In this document: positions 8,897 to 18,400 of the stretch, piece after piece
How the letters are laid out: every line of letters begins with the position of its first letter
How positions within the stretch are numbered: the stretch's first letter is position 1
Assembly (NCBI GenBank): GCA_025354385.1
Contig: JANXMZ010000009.1
Span: forward strand, 36,374-100,373
Direction of reading: 5' to 3'
From: Bacteroidota bacterium
GTDB lineage: Bacteria > Bacteroidota > Bacteroidia > NS11-12g > UBA955
Length of the DNA stretch: 64,000 nt
Position numbers and translations under genes: made by a program
The notes under the pieces: model-generated
Database searches by the model: none
What the model was told of the DNA's origin: nothing
What the model saw: the letters and a program-made list of their open reading frames with translations, nothing else

Positions 8897-9856
8897 ATGA
8901 TAAAAATATTAGCCAATGATGGTATTGATGCTTCTGCAAAAACAGCTTTAGAAGCCAAAGGTTTTTCTATTGATACCAATAAAGTTGACCAAGCAGAATT
9001 GCCTTCAAGAATAAATGATTATGACGTGTTACTCGTTAGAAGCGCGACAAAAGTTACAAAAGAAGTAATGGATTCAGCCCCAAATTTAAAATTAGTGGGC
9101 AGAGCTGGAGTGGGTTTAGATAATATTGACACAACTTATGCTAAAGAAAAAGGAATAGCAGTTGTAAATACACCCGCTGCAAGTAGCACAAGTGTTGCTG
9201 AGTTGGTGTTTGCGCATCTTTTTTCTGTATGTCGTTTGTTACAATATACTAACAGAGAAATGCCAATCAATGGAATAACTAATTTCAATGATTTGAAAAA
9301 AACAGCGTCTGCTGGAATAGAATTGAAAGGTAAAACATTTGGATTAATTGGCTTTGGTAGAATAGGTAGAGAAGCTGCTCGAATGGCTTTTGGCTTAGGG
9401 ATGAACGTGGTTGCTTTCGATCCAATGATTGCTGAGGCTGAAGTTGAAATTACATTTCATACTGATGCTCAAATTCCTACAATCAAAAAAATGATCAAAA
9501 CAATTTCTAAAGAAGCGGTATTGCAACAATCAGACTTTGTTAGCCTACATATTCCTGGTAGTCAAGGATATGTAATAGCCGCAGAAGAACTAAAATTAAT
9601 GAAGAAAGGTGCTGGGTTAATTAATTGCGCGCGTGGTGGAGTTGTTTCAGAAAGTGATTTAATTGATGCTCTAAACAGCGGCCATATTGCCTATGCAGGA
9701 ACAGATGTTTTTGAAAAAGAACCACCTGTGAACGATGCCATATTAAAAATGAGAAATGTTTCCTTATCTCCACATATTGGTGCCAGCACAGCCGAAGCTC
9801 AAAAAAGAATTGGAGATGAAATGGCAGAGCAAATCATTAATTTCTTTAATAAATAA
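8897..9856 (+). CDS. serA: D-3-phosphoglycerate dehydrogenase
   Basis: NAD-dependent first enzyme of serine synthesis. The 319-aa protein is the short form, without a C-terminal ACT domain, so feedback inhibition by serine through ACT is not expected. It shows the Rossmann motif GLIGFGRIGREA near 150, the catalytic Arg in NCARGGVV, the Glu in DVFEKEPP and the His in LSPHIGAST. It is 10 nt after serC and 6 nt before the DUF1015 gene, so the three are almost certainly one transcript. Confidence 0.95.
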   Translation: MIKILANDGIDASAKTALEAKGFSIDTNKVDQAELPSRINDYDVLLVRSATKVTKEVMDSAPNLKLVGRAGVGLDNIDTTYAKEKGIAVVNTPAASSTSVAELVFAHLFSVCRLLQYTNREMPINGITNFNDLKKTASAGIELKGKTFGLIGFGRIGREAARMAFGLGMNVVAFDPMIAEAEVEITFHTDAQIPTIKKMIKTISKEAVLQQSDFVSLHIPGSQGYVIAAEELKLMKKGAGLINCARGGVVSESDLIDALNSGHIAYAGTDVFEKEPPVNDAILKMRNVSLSPHIGASTAEAQKRIGDEMAEQIINFFNK

Positions 9857-9862
9857 TTACTA

Positions 9863-11071
9863 TTGCCAGAAATATATCCTTTTAAAGCTCTTTTACCTGC
9901 GCCGGGACTTGAACTACAAGTTTCCGCAAATACGCATGTAGATGATAAAAAAAGACAGATAGAGATTATTCATAATAATCCCAATTCCTATTTGCAAGTC
10001 GTAAAGCCTTATCTCAAGTTCAACGAAGATAAAGATCCTGAAAAGCATTTCCCTTTCTCAAAAATAGCCATAGAAAAACTCATAGCCGAAAAGGTAATGA
10101 TTCGGGAAGAAAAAGATTCACTGTATGTATACAATCAAGTAAATAATGAAAATGGGCAACAATATTTAGGGCTTATTTGCAATGTTTCTGCTCAAGATTA
10201 TTATGAAGATAAAATAAAGGTTCATGAAAATACTTTAACTGAAAAAGAGAATCAATTGATTTCGCATATTAAAATGTGCGGTGCAATTGGCGAACCAGTC
10301 CTTTTAACGCATTTCTATAATTCAGATATAGAAGATTTATTAAATTTTACCATTCATAATCAAATTCCCAATATCGAATTTACTGACGAAGTCAATAGAA
10401 AACATTTGATTTATAAAGTGCAAGATTTTAAAGGGATTGAAGCATTTAAATCCGCATACAAACAACTAAAGGATTTTTATATTGCAGATGGTCATCATAG
10501 AAGTGCTGCTTCTGCTGGATATTATAAAAAGGAAGGTATTACGAATGGACATTATTTAGCTTTTTTAGTACCTGCCAATCATTTGCATATTGATAGTTTT
10601 TATAGAGCGTATAAATCAAATAGAGAATTTGATAGCAATAATTTTTTGGAAAAATTATCGGAGTTTTTTGAAATAAAAAAAGTCATTGGTCCATTTGCAC
10701 CAACAGGGGCAAGAGAATTTGGCCTTTGCCTAAAGAATAATTGGTATACATTAAAATACACAGGTAAAATTGATGATTCCAATGCCGTTAATCTTTTAGA
10801 CGTTTCGATACTAGAAACAAATGTATTTAAGGTTATTTTAGATATTCATGATACTAAAACGGACCAACAATTAGCCTATATTAAAGGCAATACAGAAATT
10901 AGCATAATTGATAAAGAAGTTAATGCTGGTCTTTATGACTTGGTGTTTACTGTATACCCATGTATGATTGAAGAAGTATTTAATATTGCAGACCAAGGAT
11001 TGATTATGCCGCCTAAATCGACCTATATTGAACCAAAATTAAGAACTGGACTAACGGTCCAAATTGTCTGA
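9863..11071 (+). CDS. DUF1015 family protein in the serine operon
   Basis: A 402-aa cytosolic protein with a TTG start 6 nt after serA. The PEIYPFKALLPAPGLE opening and the central DFYIADGHHRSAASAGYYK motif (near 210) are typical of DUF1015. The biochemical activity is not established to my knowledge. The DGHHRS motif is reminiscent of the DGxHR motif of the ParB/sulfiredoxin fold, which also includes the archaeal ADP-dependent serine kinase SerK; this is a motif-level similarity only. The strict linkage to serC-serA suggests a role in phosphoserine or serine metabolism. No serB-type phosphatase is present in the window. Confidence 0.9.
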   Translation: MPEIYPFKALLPAPGLELQVSANTHVDDKKRQIEIIHNNPNSYLQVVKPYLKFNEDKDPEKHFPFSKIAIEKLIAEKVMIREEKDSLYVYNQVNNENGQQYLGLICNVSAQDYYEDKIKVHENTLTEKENQLISHIKMCGAIGEPVLLTHFYNSDIEDLLNFTIHNQIPNIEFTDEVNRKHLIYKVQDFKGIEAFKSAYKQLKDFYIADGHHRSAASAGYYKKEGITNGHYLAFLVPANHLHIDSFYRAYKSNREFDSNNFLEKLSEFFEIKKVIGPFAPTGAREFGLCLKNNWYTLKYTGKIDDSNAVNLLDVSILETNVFKVILDIHDTKTDQQLAYIKGNTEISIIDKEVNAGLYDLVFTVYPCMIEEVFNIADQGLIMPPKSTYIEPKLRTGLTVQIV

Positions 11072-11117
11072 TTTTTAAACTTTTATAATCTGTTTTTTAT
11101 TTTTATCTCACTAGTAT

Positions 11118-11147
11118 TTTGATACTAGGTATTTTATACTATGTTTG
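11118..11147 (+). promoter_or_regulatory. Consensus Bacteroidota promoter (TTTG-N18-TATGTTTG)
   Basis: TTTG at 11118-11121 and TATGTTTG at 11140-11147 are 18 nt apart, close to an ideal Bacteroidota sigma-A promoter. It lies 47 nt after the DUF1015 stop codon and 15 nt before a short ORF at 11163. Confidence 0.65.
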
Positions 11148-11162
11148 CATCAAACTAATCAT

Positions 11163-11309
11163 ATGTCAAACAATTATATAACTTCGAACTTAAGAAACCA
11201 AATCGTATTAGGTTTCATTTCTTTTACTTTAATATTTGCGAGTAAAAACTCTTTTTATCCAACCTTGATAAATTCTACTCTTAGAAGGGGTTTAATCCCA
11301 ATTCGTTAA
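11163..11309 (+). CDS. Possible 48-aa small protein
   Basis: A short ORF (ATG at 11163, TAA at 11307-11309) begins 15 nt after a near-consensus promoter. The peptide begins MSNNYITSNLRNQ and has a hydrophobic stretch (IVLGFISFTLIFAS) that could be a membrane segment, then a basic tail (RRGLIPIR). Coding status rests on the promoter and the position only. The transcript could equally be a non-coding or leader RNA of the next gene at 11354. Confidence 0.35.
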   Translation: MSNNYITSNLRNQIVLGFISFTLIFASKNSFYPTLINSTLRRGLIPIR

Positions 11310-11353
11310 GAATTTTAGTATTGATTTAATTATAAATTTAAACATTATAATTT

Positions 11354-11614
11354 ATGAAAACGTATGTTTTTTTGATTGTGGTTGCTTTATCAGTAAGTAG
11401 CTTTAAGGAAAAGCCGAAAAGTGGTATTAAAAATTTAACCTTGGAAGTAAAATACAATGGTATAAATAGATGGGATACACTTTTTCTTAAAAATGCTAGA
11501 AGTCCTATTTGTATTGCCGATTTCCAAAATGGAGAGACTTGTCTGATTTCTGGAAAGGATAGTGTCATAACTTGTAATGTTGAAGATTATAAGATTATTT
11601 CTATAGATAAGTAG
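11354..11614 (+). CDS. Small secreted protein, function unknown
   Basis: An 86-aa ORF with an N-terminal hydrophobic signal-like segment (TYVFLIVVALSVSSF) and then a polar domain with two cysteines (SPICIADF and ETCLISG, plus a third at SVITCNVED). No family is recognised. The hydrophobic N-terminus and the pattern of short beta strands suggest a small periplasmic protein. It lies between the serine operon and acs, and could be served by the promoter at 11118. Confidence 0.45.
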   Translation: MKTYVFLIVVALSVSSFKEKPKSGIKNLTLEVKYNGINRWDTLFLKNARSPICIADFQNGETCLISGKDSVITCNVEDYKIISIDK

Positions 11615-11759
11615 TTTAGAAATAAGTTTCATATTTTTATTTCTATTATTTTGTCTTGTGATGAGTGTCATAAGTCTTGAATTATTTTTCAATTATTTTA
11701 TCTTGCTTTTTCTGTAACATTGTAAATAAATATTTATTTATCAAAAAATTACTAATAAA

Positions 11760-13667
11760 ATGAAAAATATCCCACGTAATTATCAGGAATATCAAGACAT
11801 TTATAAATTCAGTATAGAACAACCAGAATTGTTCTGGCAAGAAATAGCAGATGATTTTAAATGGCAAAAAAAGTGGGATAAAGTTTTAGATTGGAATTTC
11901 AATGACCCTTCAGTTAAATGGTTTACGGGTGCTAAGTTGAACATTACAGAAAATTGTTTGGATAGGCACTTAGCAGATAAAGGTAACCAAGCTGCTATTA
12001 TATGGGAACCTAATAACCCCAAAGAAATCCATCGTACTTTAACTTACAAAGAACTTTATCAAAAGGTTTGTCAATTTTGTCATGTATTAAAAAATAATGG
12101 GGTGAATAAAGGAGATAGAGTTTGCATCTACATGCCAATGGTGCCAGAACTTGTAATTGCCATATTAGCTTGTGCCAGAATAGGTGCAGTTCATTCGGTA
12201 ATATTTGGTGGTTTTAGTTCACAAAGTATTGCAGATCGAATTCAAGATGCAGGAGCAACACATATTATTACAGCTGATGGAGGATATAGGGGTGCTAAAG
12301 AAATTCCACTAAAGTTTGTTATTGATGATGCACTTGTGCAGTGTGATACAATTAAGAAAGTAATTGTATTAAACCGAACCAGTACGCCCGTTAGCATGAT
12401 TAAAGACCGAGATGTTTGGTGGGAGGAAGAGGTTCAAAAAATTGAAGCACTCGGAAATCCAGATTTTTTGGCAGAGCAGATGGATGCAGAAGATTTATTG
12501 TTTATTCTCTATACCAGTGGAAGTACTGGTAAACCTAAAGGTGTTGTTCATACTTGTGGAGGATACATGGTGTATACGGCTTATACTTTTAAAAATGTAA
12601 TGCAATACAACTTTGGTGAAAAGTTTTTCTGTACTGCAGATATTGGTTGGATTACTGGTCATAGTTATATTATTTATGGGCCTTTGGCCAATGGCGCCAT
12701 TTCTATGATGTACGAAGGCGTACCCAATTTTCCAGATGCTGGCAGAATGTGGGACATAATCGATAAGTACAAAATTGATATTTTATACACTGCACCAACA
12801 GCTATAAGGTCGCTTATGGCAGCAGGAGATAAATTTTTAGTGGGCAAAGATTTGAGTTCTTTAAAAAAATTGGGAAGTGTAGGTGAGCCTATTAACGAAG
12901 AGGCTTGGAATTGGTATAACGAAAAAATCGGGAAAGGTAAATGCCCAATTGTAGATACTTGGTGGCAAACAGAAACTGGAGGTATGATGATGTCGCCAAT
13001 AGCGGGTGTTACACCTGCAAAGCCTGGATACGCCATGTTCCCATTGCCGGGCATTCAGCCAATTTTGGTTGACGAAAAAGGAAGTGAAATTACAGGAAAT
13101 AGTGTAAGTGGTAATTTATGTATTAAATTTCCTTGGCCTGGTATGTTAAGAACTACATATGGCGACCATGAGCGTTGTAGATTAACCTATTTCTCCACTT
13201 ATCATAATTTATATTTTACAGGTGATGGTTGCTTAAGAGATGCTGATGGATATTATAGGATTACTGGAAGGGTAGATGATGTTCTCAATGTTTCAGGACA
13301 CAGAATAGGAACCGCAGAAGTAGAAAATGCCATTAATAGGCATACAGGTGTGGTGGAGAGTGCCATTGTAGGTTATCCTCACGAAATTAAAGGTCAAGGT
13401 ATTTATGCCTATGTCATTTGTCACACACCACCAATAGATTCTGAATTAATGCGACAAGATATCTTGCAAACCGTATCTAGAATTATAGGGGCAGTGGCTA
13501 AGCCCGATAAAGTGCAATTTGTAAGTGGCTTACCTAAAACCAGAAGTGGTAAAATTATGAGGAGAATATTGCGCAAAATTGCGGAAGGAGATATTACCAA
13601 TTTAGGTGATACATCAACACTATTAGACCCAACAATTGTCGAAGAAATTTTAAAGAATCATTTGTAG
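11760..13667 (+). CDS. acs: Acetyl-CoA synthetase (AMP-forming)
   Basis: Activates acetate to acetyl-CoA via acetyl-AMP. The 635-aa length fits the Acs family. Motifs in order: the ATP-binding P-loop YTSGSTGKPKG near 250, the TWWQTETGG motif near 400, the hinge/adenylation segment YYRITGRVDDVLNVSGHR near 500, and the C-terminal PKTRSGKIMRR with the catalytic, potentially acetylated Lys near 610. The start at 11760 gives the expected NYQEYQDIYKFS N-terminus. It appears monocistronic; a weak hairpin follows at 13687-13710. Confidence 0.96.
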   Translation: MKNIPRNYQEYQDIYKFSIEQPELFWQEIADDFKWQKKWDKVLDWNFNDPSVKWFTGAKLNITENCLDRHLADKGNQAAIIWEPNNPKEIHRTLTYKELYQKVCQFCHVLKNNGVNKGDRVCIYMPMVPELVIAILACARIGAVHSVIFGGFSSQSIADRIQDAGATHIITADGGYRGAKEIPLKFVIDDALVQCDTIKKVIVLNRTSTPVSMIKDRDVWWEEEVQKIEALGNPDFLAEQMDAEDLLFILYTSGSTGKPKGVVHTCGGYMVYTAYTFKNVMQYNFGEKFFCTADIGWITGHSYIIYGPLANGAISMMYEGVPNFPDAGRMWDIIDKYKIDILYTAPTAIRSLMAAGDKFLVGKDLSSLKKLGSVGEPINEEAWNWYNEKIGKGKCPIVDTWWQTETGGMMMSPIAGVTPAKPGYAMFPLPGIQPILVDEKGSEITGNSVSGNLCIKFPWPGMLRTTYGDHERCRLTYFSTYHNLYFTGDGCLRDADGYYRITGRVDDVLNVSGHRIGTAEVENAINRHTGVVESAIVGYPHEIKGQGIYAYVICHTPPIDSELMRQDILQTVSRIIGAVAKPDKVQFVSGLPKTRSGKIMRRILRKIAEGDITNLGDTSTLLDPTIVEEILKNHL

Positions 13668-13686
13668 AACCATTGTTCAGATTTGC

Positions 13687-13710
13687 AAAAATTGGTTTTG
13701 CAACAATTTT
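13687..13710 (+). terminator. Possible weak terminator after acs
   Basis: AAAATTG / CAATTTT inverted repeat with a 9-nt loop, followed by CTTTAT. The stem is A/T-rich and therefore weak. The remaining bases up to 13800 show no gene. Confidence 0.35.
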
Positions 13711-13800
13711 CTTTATCTGACATGGTTCATACCTGCCAAGCCTCCATTGATCGGAGTGGATATCGTCACTTCAAATTTGACTATAATCAATCAATTCCAA

Positions 13801-14079
13801 TCAAATAATATCTATCTGATAACTATTAAAGGCCCCTGGCTCACGTACGTCCATTAAAACTTGATGTCCATTTAAATTTTCATCATAAATTATATTAACG
13901 CCACCAATTTCATGTTTTACTTTTTTGGGGTCTTCTACTTGCATTTCAGGCGCGGCCTGATTTAATATATACAAATGAGTGGCTTGGTTCATTTTAACAG
14001 ATAATTTATCTCTGTCTTCGAACAATACTTTCATAAGAAAGTAAAAATAACGGGCGCTTCTTTGGCTAACTTTATTCAT
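13801..14079 (-). CDS. Hypothetical protein, 92 aa
   Basis: A 92-aa soluble protein without signal peptide or membrane segment; no family recognised. It starts MNKVSQRSARYFYFLMKVLFED, and the second half (IGGVNIIYDENLNGHQVLMDVREPG) reads like a small beta-rich domain. It is co-directional with the secreted-protein gene at 14267-14941 but separated by 187 nt in which I see no further gene. Codon use is like the neighbours. Coding status is probable; function unknown. Confidence 0.5.
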   Translation of the reverse strand: MNKVSQRSARYFYFLMKVLFEDRDKLSVKMNQATHLYILNQAAPEMQVEDPKKVKHEIGGVNIIYDENLNGHQVLMDVREPGAFNSYQIDII

Positions 14080-14266
14080 ATTAAAAATTGAGTTTCGTTA
14101 AAAATCCTGGCACCAATCAATTTCACACTTTGTGTGTTTATAGCATATAGTAAAAATACGGGAAGTCTTAATTGTTTATTTACAGGCCAAAAAACAATCA
14201 GCATACAAACATAGCAGAATAATTCAATAATAAAAGAACTTTATTTTGAACTTTTTAAATCATTAC

Positions 14267-14941
14267 TCATTGGTTATTGAATTGACATGTCAAAATGAGA
14301 TTAGATTCCTTTATAAGCAGACTGTTTTTCGACTTATTAAAACAATAGGTGTAAAAATAGTTCTCTTTATTGGTGCAACAAGCTCCTCTGTATGTATTAA
14401 GTTTTTTAAAAGAGTTGTTTTTATTAAATTCAATCTTGGTAATAAATCCTTCAAATTGCAACATGGTATAACTACCATCTTTATTTTGAATAAATATCTC
14501 GTAACTATCATGAGAAAGATAGAGAGCTCTATAATAAATTGGGTAATGAATGAAATCCATCAGTCCATCTCCATTAATATCAAAGAAAAAGGTATTATTT
14601 AATTTGAATTTCATAGGATTGGAATTCAGATAGGTGAGACTATCACCAACAGGGTCGTAATCGGTTACAGGTGCCTCGAAATAGTAGGTGTAAAACCAAT
14701 GCAGGGGGTTGTTTGCATTGCTTAATGAGTCTGGCAGCGCTTTTTTGAGTGCCATTAATTTGTCTTCATCTGAAACAGGTTTTGAAGGGAACTCAATAAT
14801 TTGTCGTTTAGGTTCCTTCATTTTTTTTGCATGCTTACAAATACTGTCCTGTTCTAATTTTGAGAGTTTATCTTGAGCATGAGAGCATAAAGCTAATAAA
14901 CAAAAAAAATAAATCAAGGTACATAGCCGCTTCATTTGCAT
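14267..14941 (-). CDS. Secreted protein with an EF-hand-like repeat, unknown
   Basis: A 224-aa protein with a signal peptide (MKRLCTLIYFFCLLALCSHA, cleavage probably after SHAQ). The central FFFDINGDGLMDF segment has the D-x-[DN]-x-D-G-x-x-D pattern of FG-GAP/VCBS or dockerin-type calcium loops. Three Cys in the last third (GACCTNKE, TYCFNK). The first ATG (14941) is 5 nt after a TATATTTG box, so the transcript is probably leaderless; an alternative ATG two codons on gives the cleaner signal peptide. Function unknown; a periplasmic or surface-attached role is inferred. Confidence 0.6.
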   Translation of the reverse strand: MQMKRLCTLIYFFCLLALCSHAQDKLSKLEQDSICKHAKKMKEPKRQIIEFPSKPVSDEDKLMALKKALPDSLSNANNPLHWFYTYYFEAPVTDYDPVGDSLTYLNSNPMKFKLNNTFFFDINGDGLMDFIHYPIYYRALYLSHDSYEIFIQNKDGSYTMLQFEGFITKIEFNKNNSFKKLNTYRGACCTNKENYFYTYCFNKSKNSLLIKESNLILTCQFNNQ

Positions 14942-14946
14942 AAGAA

Positions 14947-14954
14947 CAAATATA
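14947..14954 (-). promoter_or_regulatory. -7 promoter box (TATATTTG) of the 14267-14941 gene
   Basis: An exact TAnnTTTG match on the minus strand, ending 5 nt before the first ATG of the gene. Confidence 0.55.
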
Positions 14955-15057
14955 AATAATATTTTATTTCACTGAATGCATTAATAAATTGATTTTTATT
15001 CACAATAAAATAAATCAACAATAATTGATATTTAATAGGGTATTGGCATAAACTTAT

Positions 15058-15065
15058 TAGATTTG
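15058..15065 (+). promoter_or_regulatory. -7 promoter box (TAGATTTG) of the DUF3817 gene
   Basis: An exact TAnnTTTG match ending 4 nt before the ATG at 15070, implying a leaderless mRNA. Confidence 0.55.
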
Positions 15066-15069
15066 TAAC

Positions 15070-15378
15070 ATGGATAAAAATCGCAGGCAATTAATAATGA
15101 TAGGCCACTGGGAGGGTGTTTCCTATTTAGTATTGCTTTTAATAGCAATGCCTTTGAAGTATTTTTATAATATGCCAATGGCGGTGCGTTTAGTTGGTGG
15201 AATTCATGGTATTTTATTTGTTGCCTTTTGCTTGGTGCTTTTTCAGGCCTACAGAAAAATGCCTTTGAGTTTTAAAACCGCCTTGATAGTTTTCTTTTTA
15301 TCTTTTGTACCATTTGGAACTTTCTTTATCTATAAATTTATAGGAAATAATTATAAAGTCGACTACCTCAGTATTTAA
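15070..15378 (+). CDS. DUF3817 integral membrane protein
   Basis: A 102-aa membrane protein with three hydrophobic segments. The motifs GHWEGVSYLVLLLIAMPLKY near residue 12 and GGIHGILFVAFC near 45 match the DUF3817 family (annotated in some proteobacteria and actinobacteria as YdzA-like). The molecular function is unknown. It stands alone, with its own promoter box 4 nt upstream, and is followed by the divergently styled but co-directional large surface protein at 15473. Confidence 0.85.
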   Translation: MDKNRRQLIMIGHWEGVSYLVLLLIAMPLKYFYNMPMAVRLVGGIHGILFVAFCLVLFQAYRKMPLSFKTALIVFFLSFVPFGTFFIYKFIGNNYKVDYLSI

Positions 15379-15472
15379 ATTCAGTCATTAAATCTTGTCT
15401 GTATTTTGTCAAATTTTGATATTAATTTGACATTGCTTATTAAAAGGGTTTAATTCGAAGGAATTGTTTTAG

Positions 15473-18400
15473 ATGGTTAAAAAAATACTTTTTATCATTT
15501 TTATTTTATTGGGAATTCATAGGTCATTTGCACATGGTAAAATAAGTGTACCAGTGGTTGAATGTCTTGGGAATGTAACAAATTATGTTTACACACCACC
15601 CGCCGGTTTAACCCTTGCTTCCTGCAAATGGTATTTTGGAGATGGCGGCACCTCTACCAATTTTTCTCCTACCCATATTTATGCATCTAAAGGATTTTAT
15701 ACCGTTATAATAGATGCTGTTTTTACCAATTCCACAAGTATAACAGATAGTTTGAAAATGGAGGTGGTAAATTTGCCAAAAGCTTTCTTTTATAGATTGC
15801 CAAAAACCGATACCTGTTTTAGTAAGAATAAAATTTGTTATAAGGACACAAGTATACCAGCCATAGCAACACAAAAAATAACAAAACGGTTACTAGTTTG
15901 GGGAGATGGTACTTTCAATACCTCATCAACTCCACTAAAAGGGGATGTTTTATGCCATGTATATGCTGTTCCAGCAAAGTATACACTTAAACTAGAAGTG
16001 ACGGATATATATGGGTGTAAGAATAGTGTCATTACAACAACTGAAATACTAGATGATATAGTGGCAGGAATTTATATGGATACAAGTTTTATTGATTGCG
16101 ACAATAGGCAAATCTGTGTTAAAAATATTTCGCAAGGGGTTAAAAGGAATCCTGCTGCTTATAAATGGCTCATTGATACCTTGGCAATTGATACTAATGC
16201 TTACTTTAATAGTAAAAAATGCATTGGATACAATAAAACAAGAACTGGTATTGTAATGCTAGCACTCACTGCACCTTCTGGCTGTAAGGATACAGCTCGG
16301 GTTAATTTCGGTATACAATTAGATCCATTGCCAACATTTATTGATTTATCTGACACTGTGTTTTGTTCTTCTGATGGCTCATCAAGCGCGGAAGTAAATA
16401 GGGTGGATTGGGATTTATTAAGGTGGAGTATTGACAATAGTCAATTGCCTGGACGTACGCATCAACCTCAAATAATTATTTCAGAAATTGGACCAGGTAA
16501 GCATGTGCTGTCTGCAGCCATAACAAGAGGTAATTGCAGAAAAGTGCTATCCAGAAACTTCGAAGTGCTTGGTCCTTTGGTTAACCCTTTAATTTTTGAC
16601 AACAATCAATGTTTCAGTAATAGGCAAGTTTTTATGGTGGACACAACCAAATACGCAAAAGCAAAAAATATTATAATAAAATGGACCATTGAAGATCCCA
16701 ATGGCGATAATTGCACAAGTAATAGAGCGAATGGGCAAAATCTATATAAAAATTGTAATTATTCAGTTGATTGGTATACCAAACACAAATATACAAGTGC
16801 CAAAGATAGTTTGAAAATAGGATTAAGATTGACGGATACCATAACTGGTTGCACAGATTCAAGCACCGAATATCTAAGATTAAGAGATTGTCCACCCATC
16901 CTAAAATTAGATAGCGTGAAATTATGCAGAAATGATGTTTTTTTAGATGTACTTCCTAAAGCGCCAAAAAAAGTAAGTTTTAATGGTGGTAAAAATTGGG
17001 TTAAGTTTCCGGTGGTAATGGACTCCACTTTTGCAGGTTATTATGATTTAGGAATGATATTCGAAACTTTGCAATCGCCATGGATTGAAAATTATGGAAA
17101 GGATTCCATCAAAATCCACAAAGATTCTATCTTTTATTATGACACTGTTTATAGAAAGAAATTCTTACATGTTTATCTGCCTAAAATAGATACATTCTCA
17201 CTAAAAGTGTACCATTGCAAACCTATAAGGGCAACTGTTTATTTGAAAAATAAAAAGTTTGCAAAAGGGGAGCGTTTAACAGTAAATTTCTCTGATGGTA
17301 TTCCTTTTGACATTACAACCTATAGTGATACTCTCATAGATTCAGTAACACATCTCTTTAACTCAGGGGCCGTATCAGCTCAGTTGTGCAGAATTAAATT
17401 GTACAGCAAAAATGGGTGTGAATATAAAGTCACATTCGATGTCACAGAAGGTGATGTGATATCTCGTTTAAGCCAAAAAGCAGATTGCATTACCAATTCA
17501 ACTTGTTTAACACCCTTTATTTATAGCTTAAACAAAAAGGTTTTTTGGAATGGCAACAATATGAATAGTAAAATTCAATGGTATTTTCAAGATACTACCA
17601 TAACAGATTTTAAGGCTTGTCGTACTTTTAAAAATGGAGGATATCATAAATATGAGATTCAATTAAATTCCTTGGGATGCAAGGATACTCTGCGCGATTC
17701 AATCTTTATTCAAGATGTGAAGGCCAATGTTTCATATCTGTCTAGAAAAGTTTATTGTTCGGAATTAAAGCAATTCTTCGATTCCTCGACATTTTTTAAA
17801 AAACCTGGTGATAGTATCAAAAGATATGCTTGGCAGTTCGGCAATGGGGTGTATTCTAGTTTTGTAAAAAATCCACTACAAGTATTAAATACATCTCTTG
17901 ATAAAATACATGTTTTTCATGCGGTAGAAACTATTTCGGGTTGCACAGATACCATAGAATATGATATACAGATTGTAGGACCTAAACCCTATTTTACCAT
18001 ACTCGATACGATAGGCTGTGGTTCTCTACAGGCCGTTTTTAAAAATTTATCTAAAAATTGTAAAAGCTATATTTGGGAGTTTGGTGATCCTAATTTATCC
18101 AATTACCGAACGGATTCTGCGAAAAATGTCAGTTTTGATTATACTCAACCTGGCCGATATTTCATACATTTGACAGGCCTAGATACCGTTTACAACGATA
18201 TTTCAGGCAATACATATTATTGCAAAACTACATTTCCAGATAAAGTATTTCAAACAGATACAAATAGGTCTGTGATGGTATTGCCATATGTTAAAGCCAA
18301 TATTGCTGGTCCAGATACCATTTGTTTAGGAAGTAATTTGATTCTAAAAAGCTTGAGCGATTCTGGTTATCAATATGATTATTGGCAAATGGATGATGGC

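Noticed and set aside
12674..13054. 126-codon minus-strand ORF inside acs
   Set aside because: Lies fully within a conserved gene; high Pro/Ile content is typical of antisense reading of Bacteroidota genes.
14246..14602. Plus-strand ORF of 118 codons opposite the 14267-14941 gene
   Set aside because: Opposite strand to a protein with a signal peptide and a calcium-loop motif; AT-rich, no family features.
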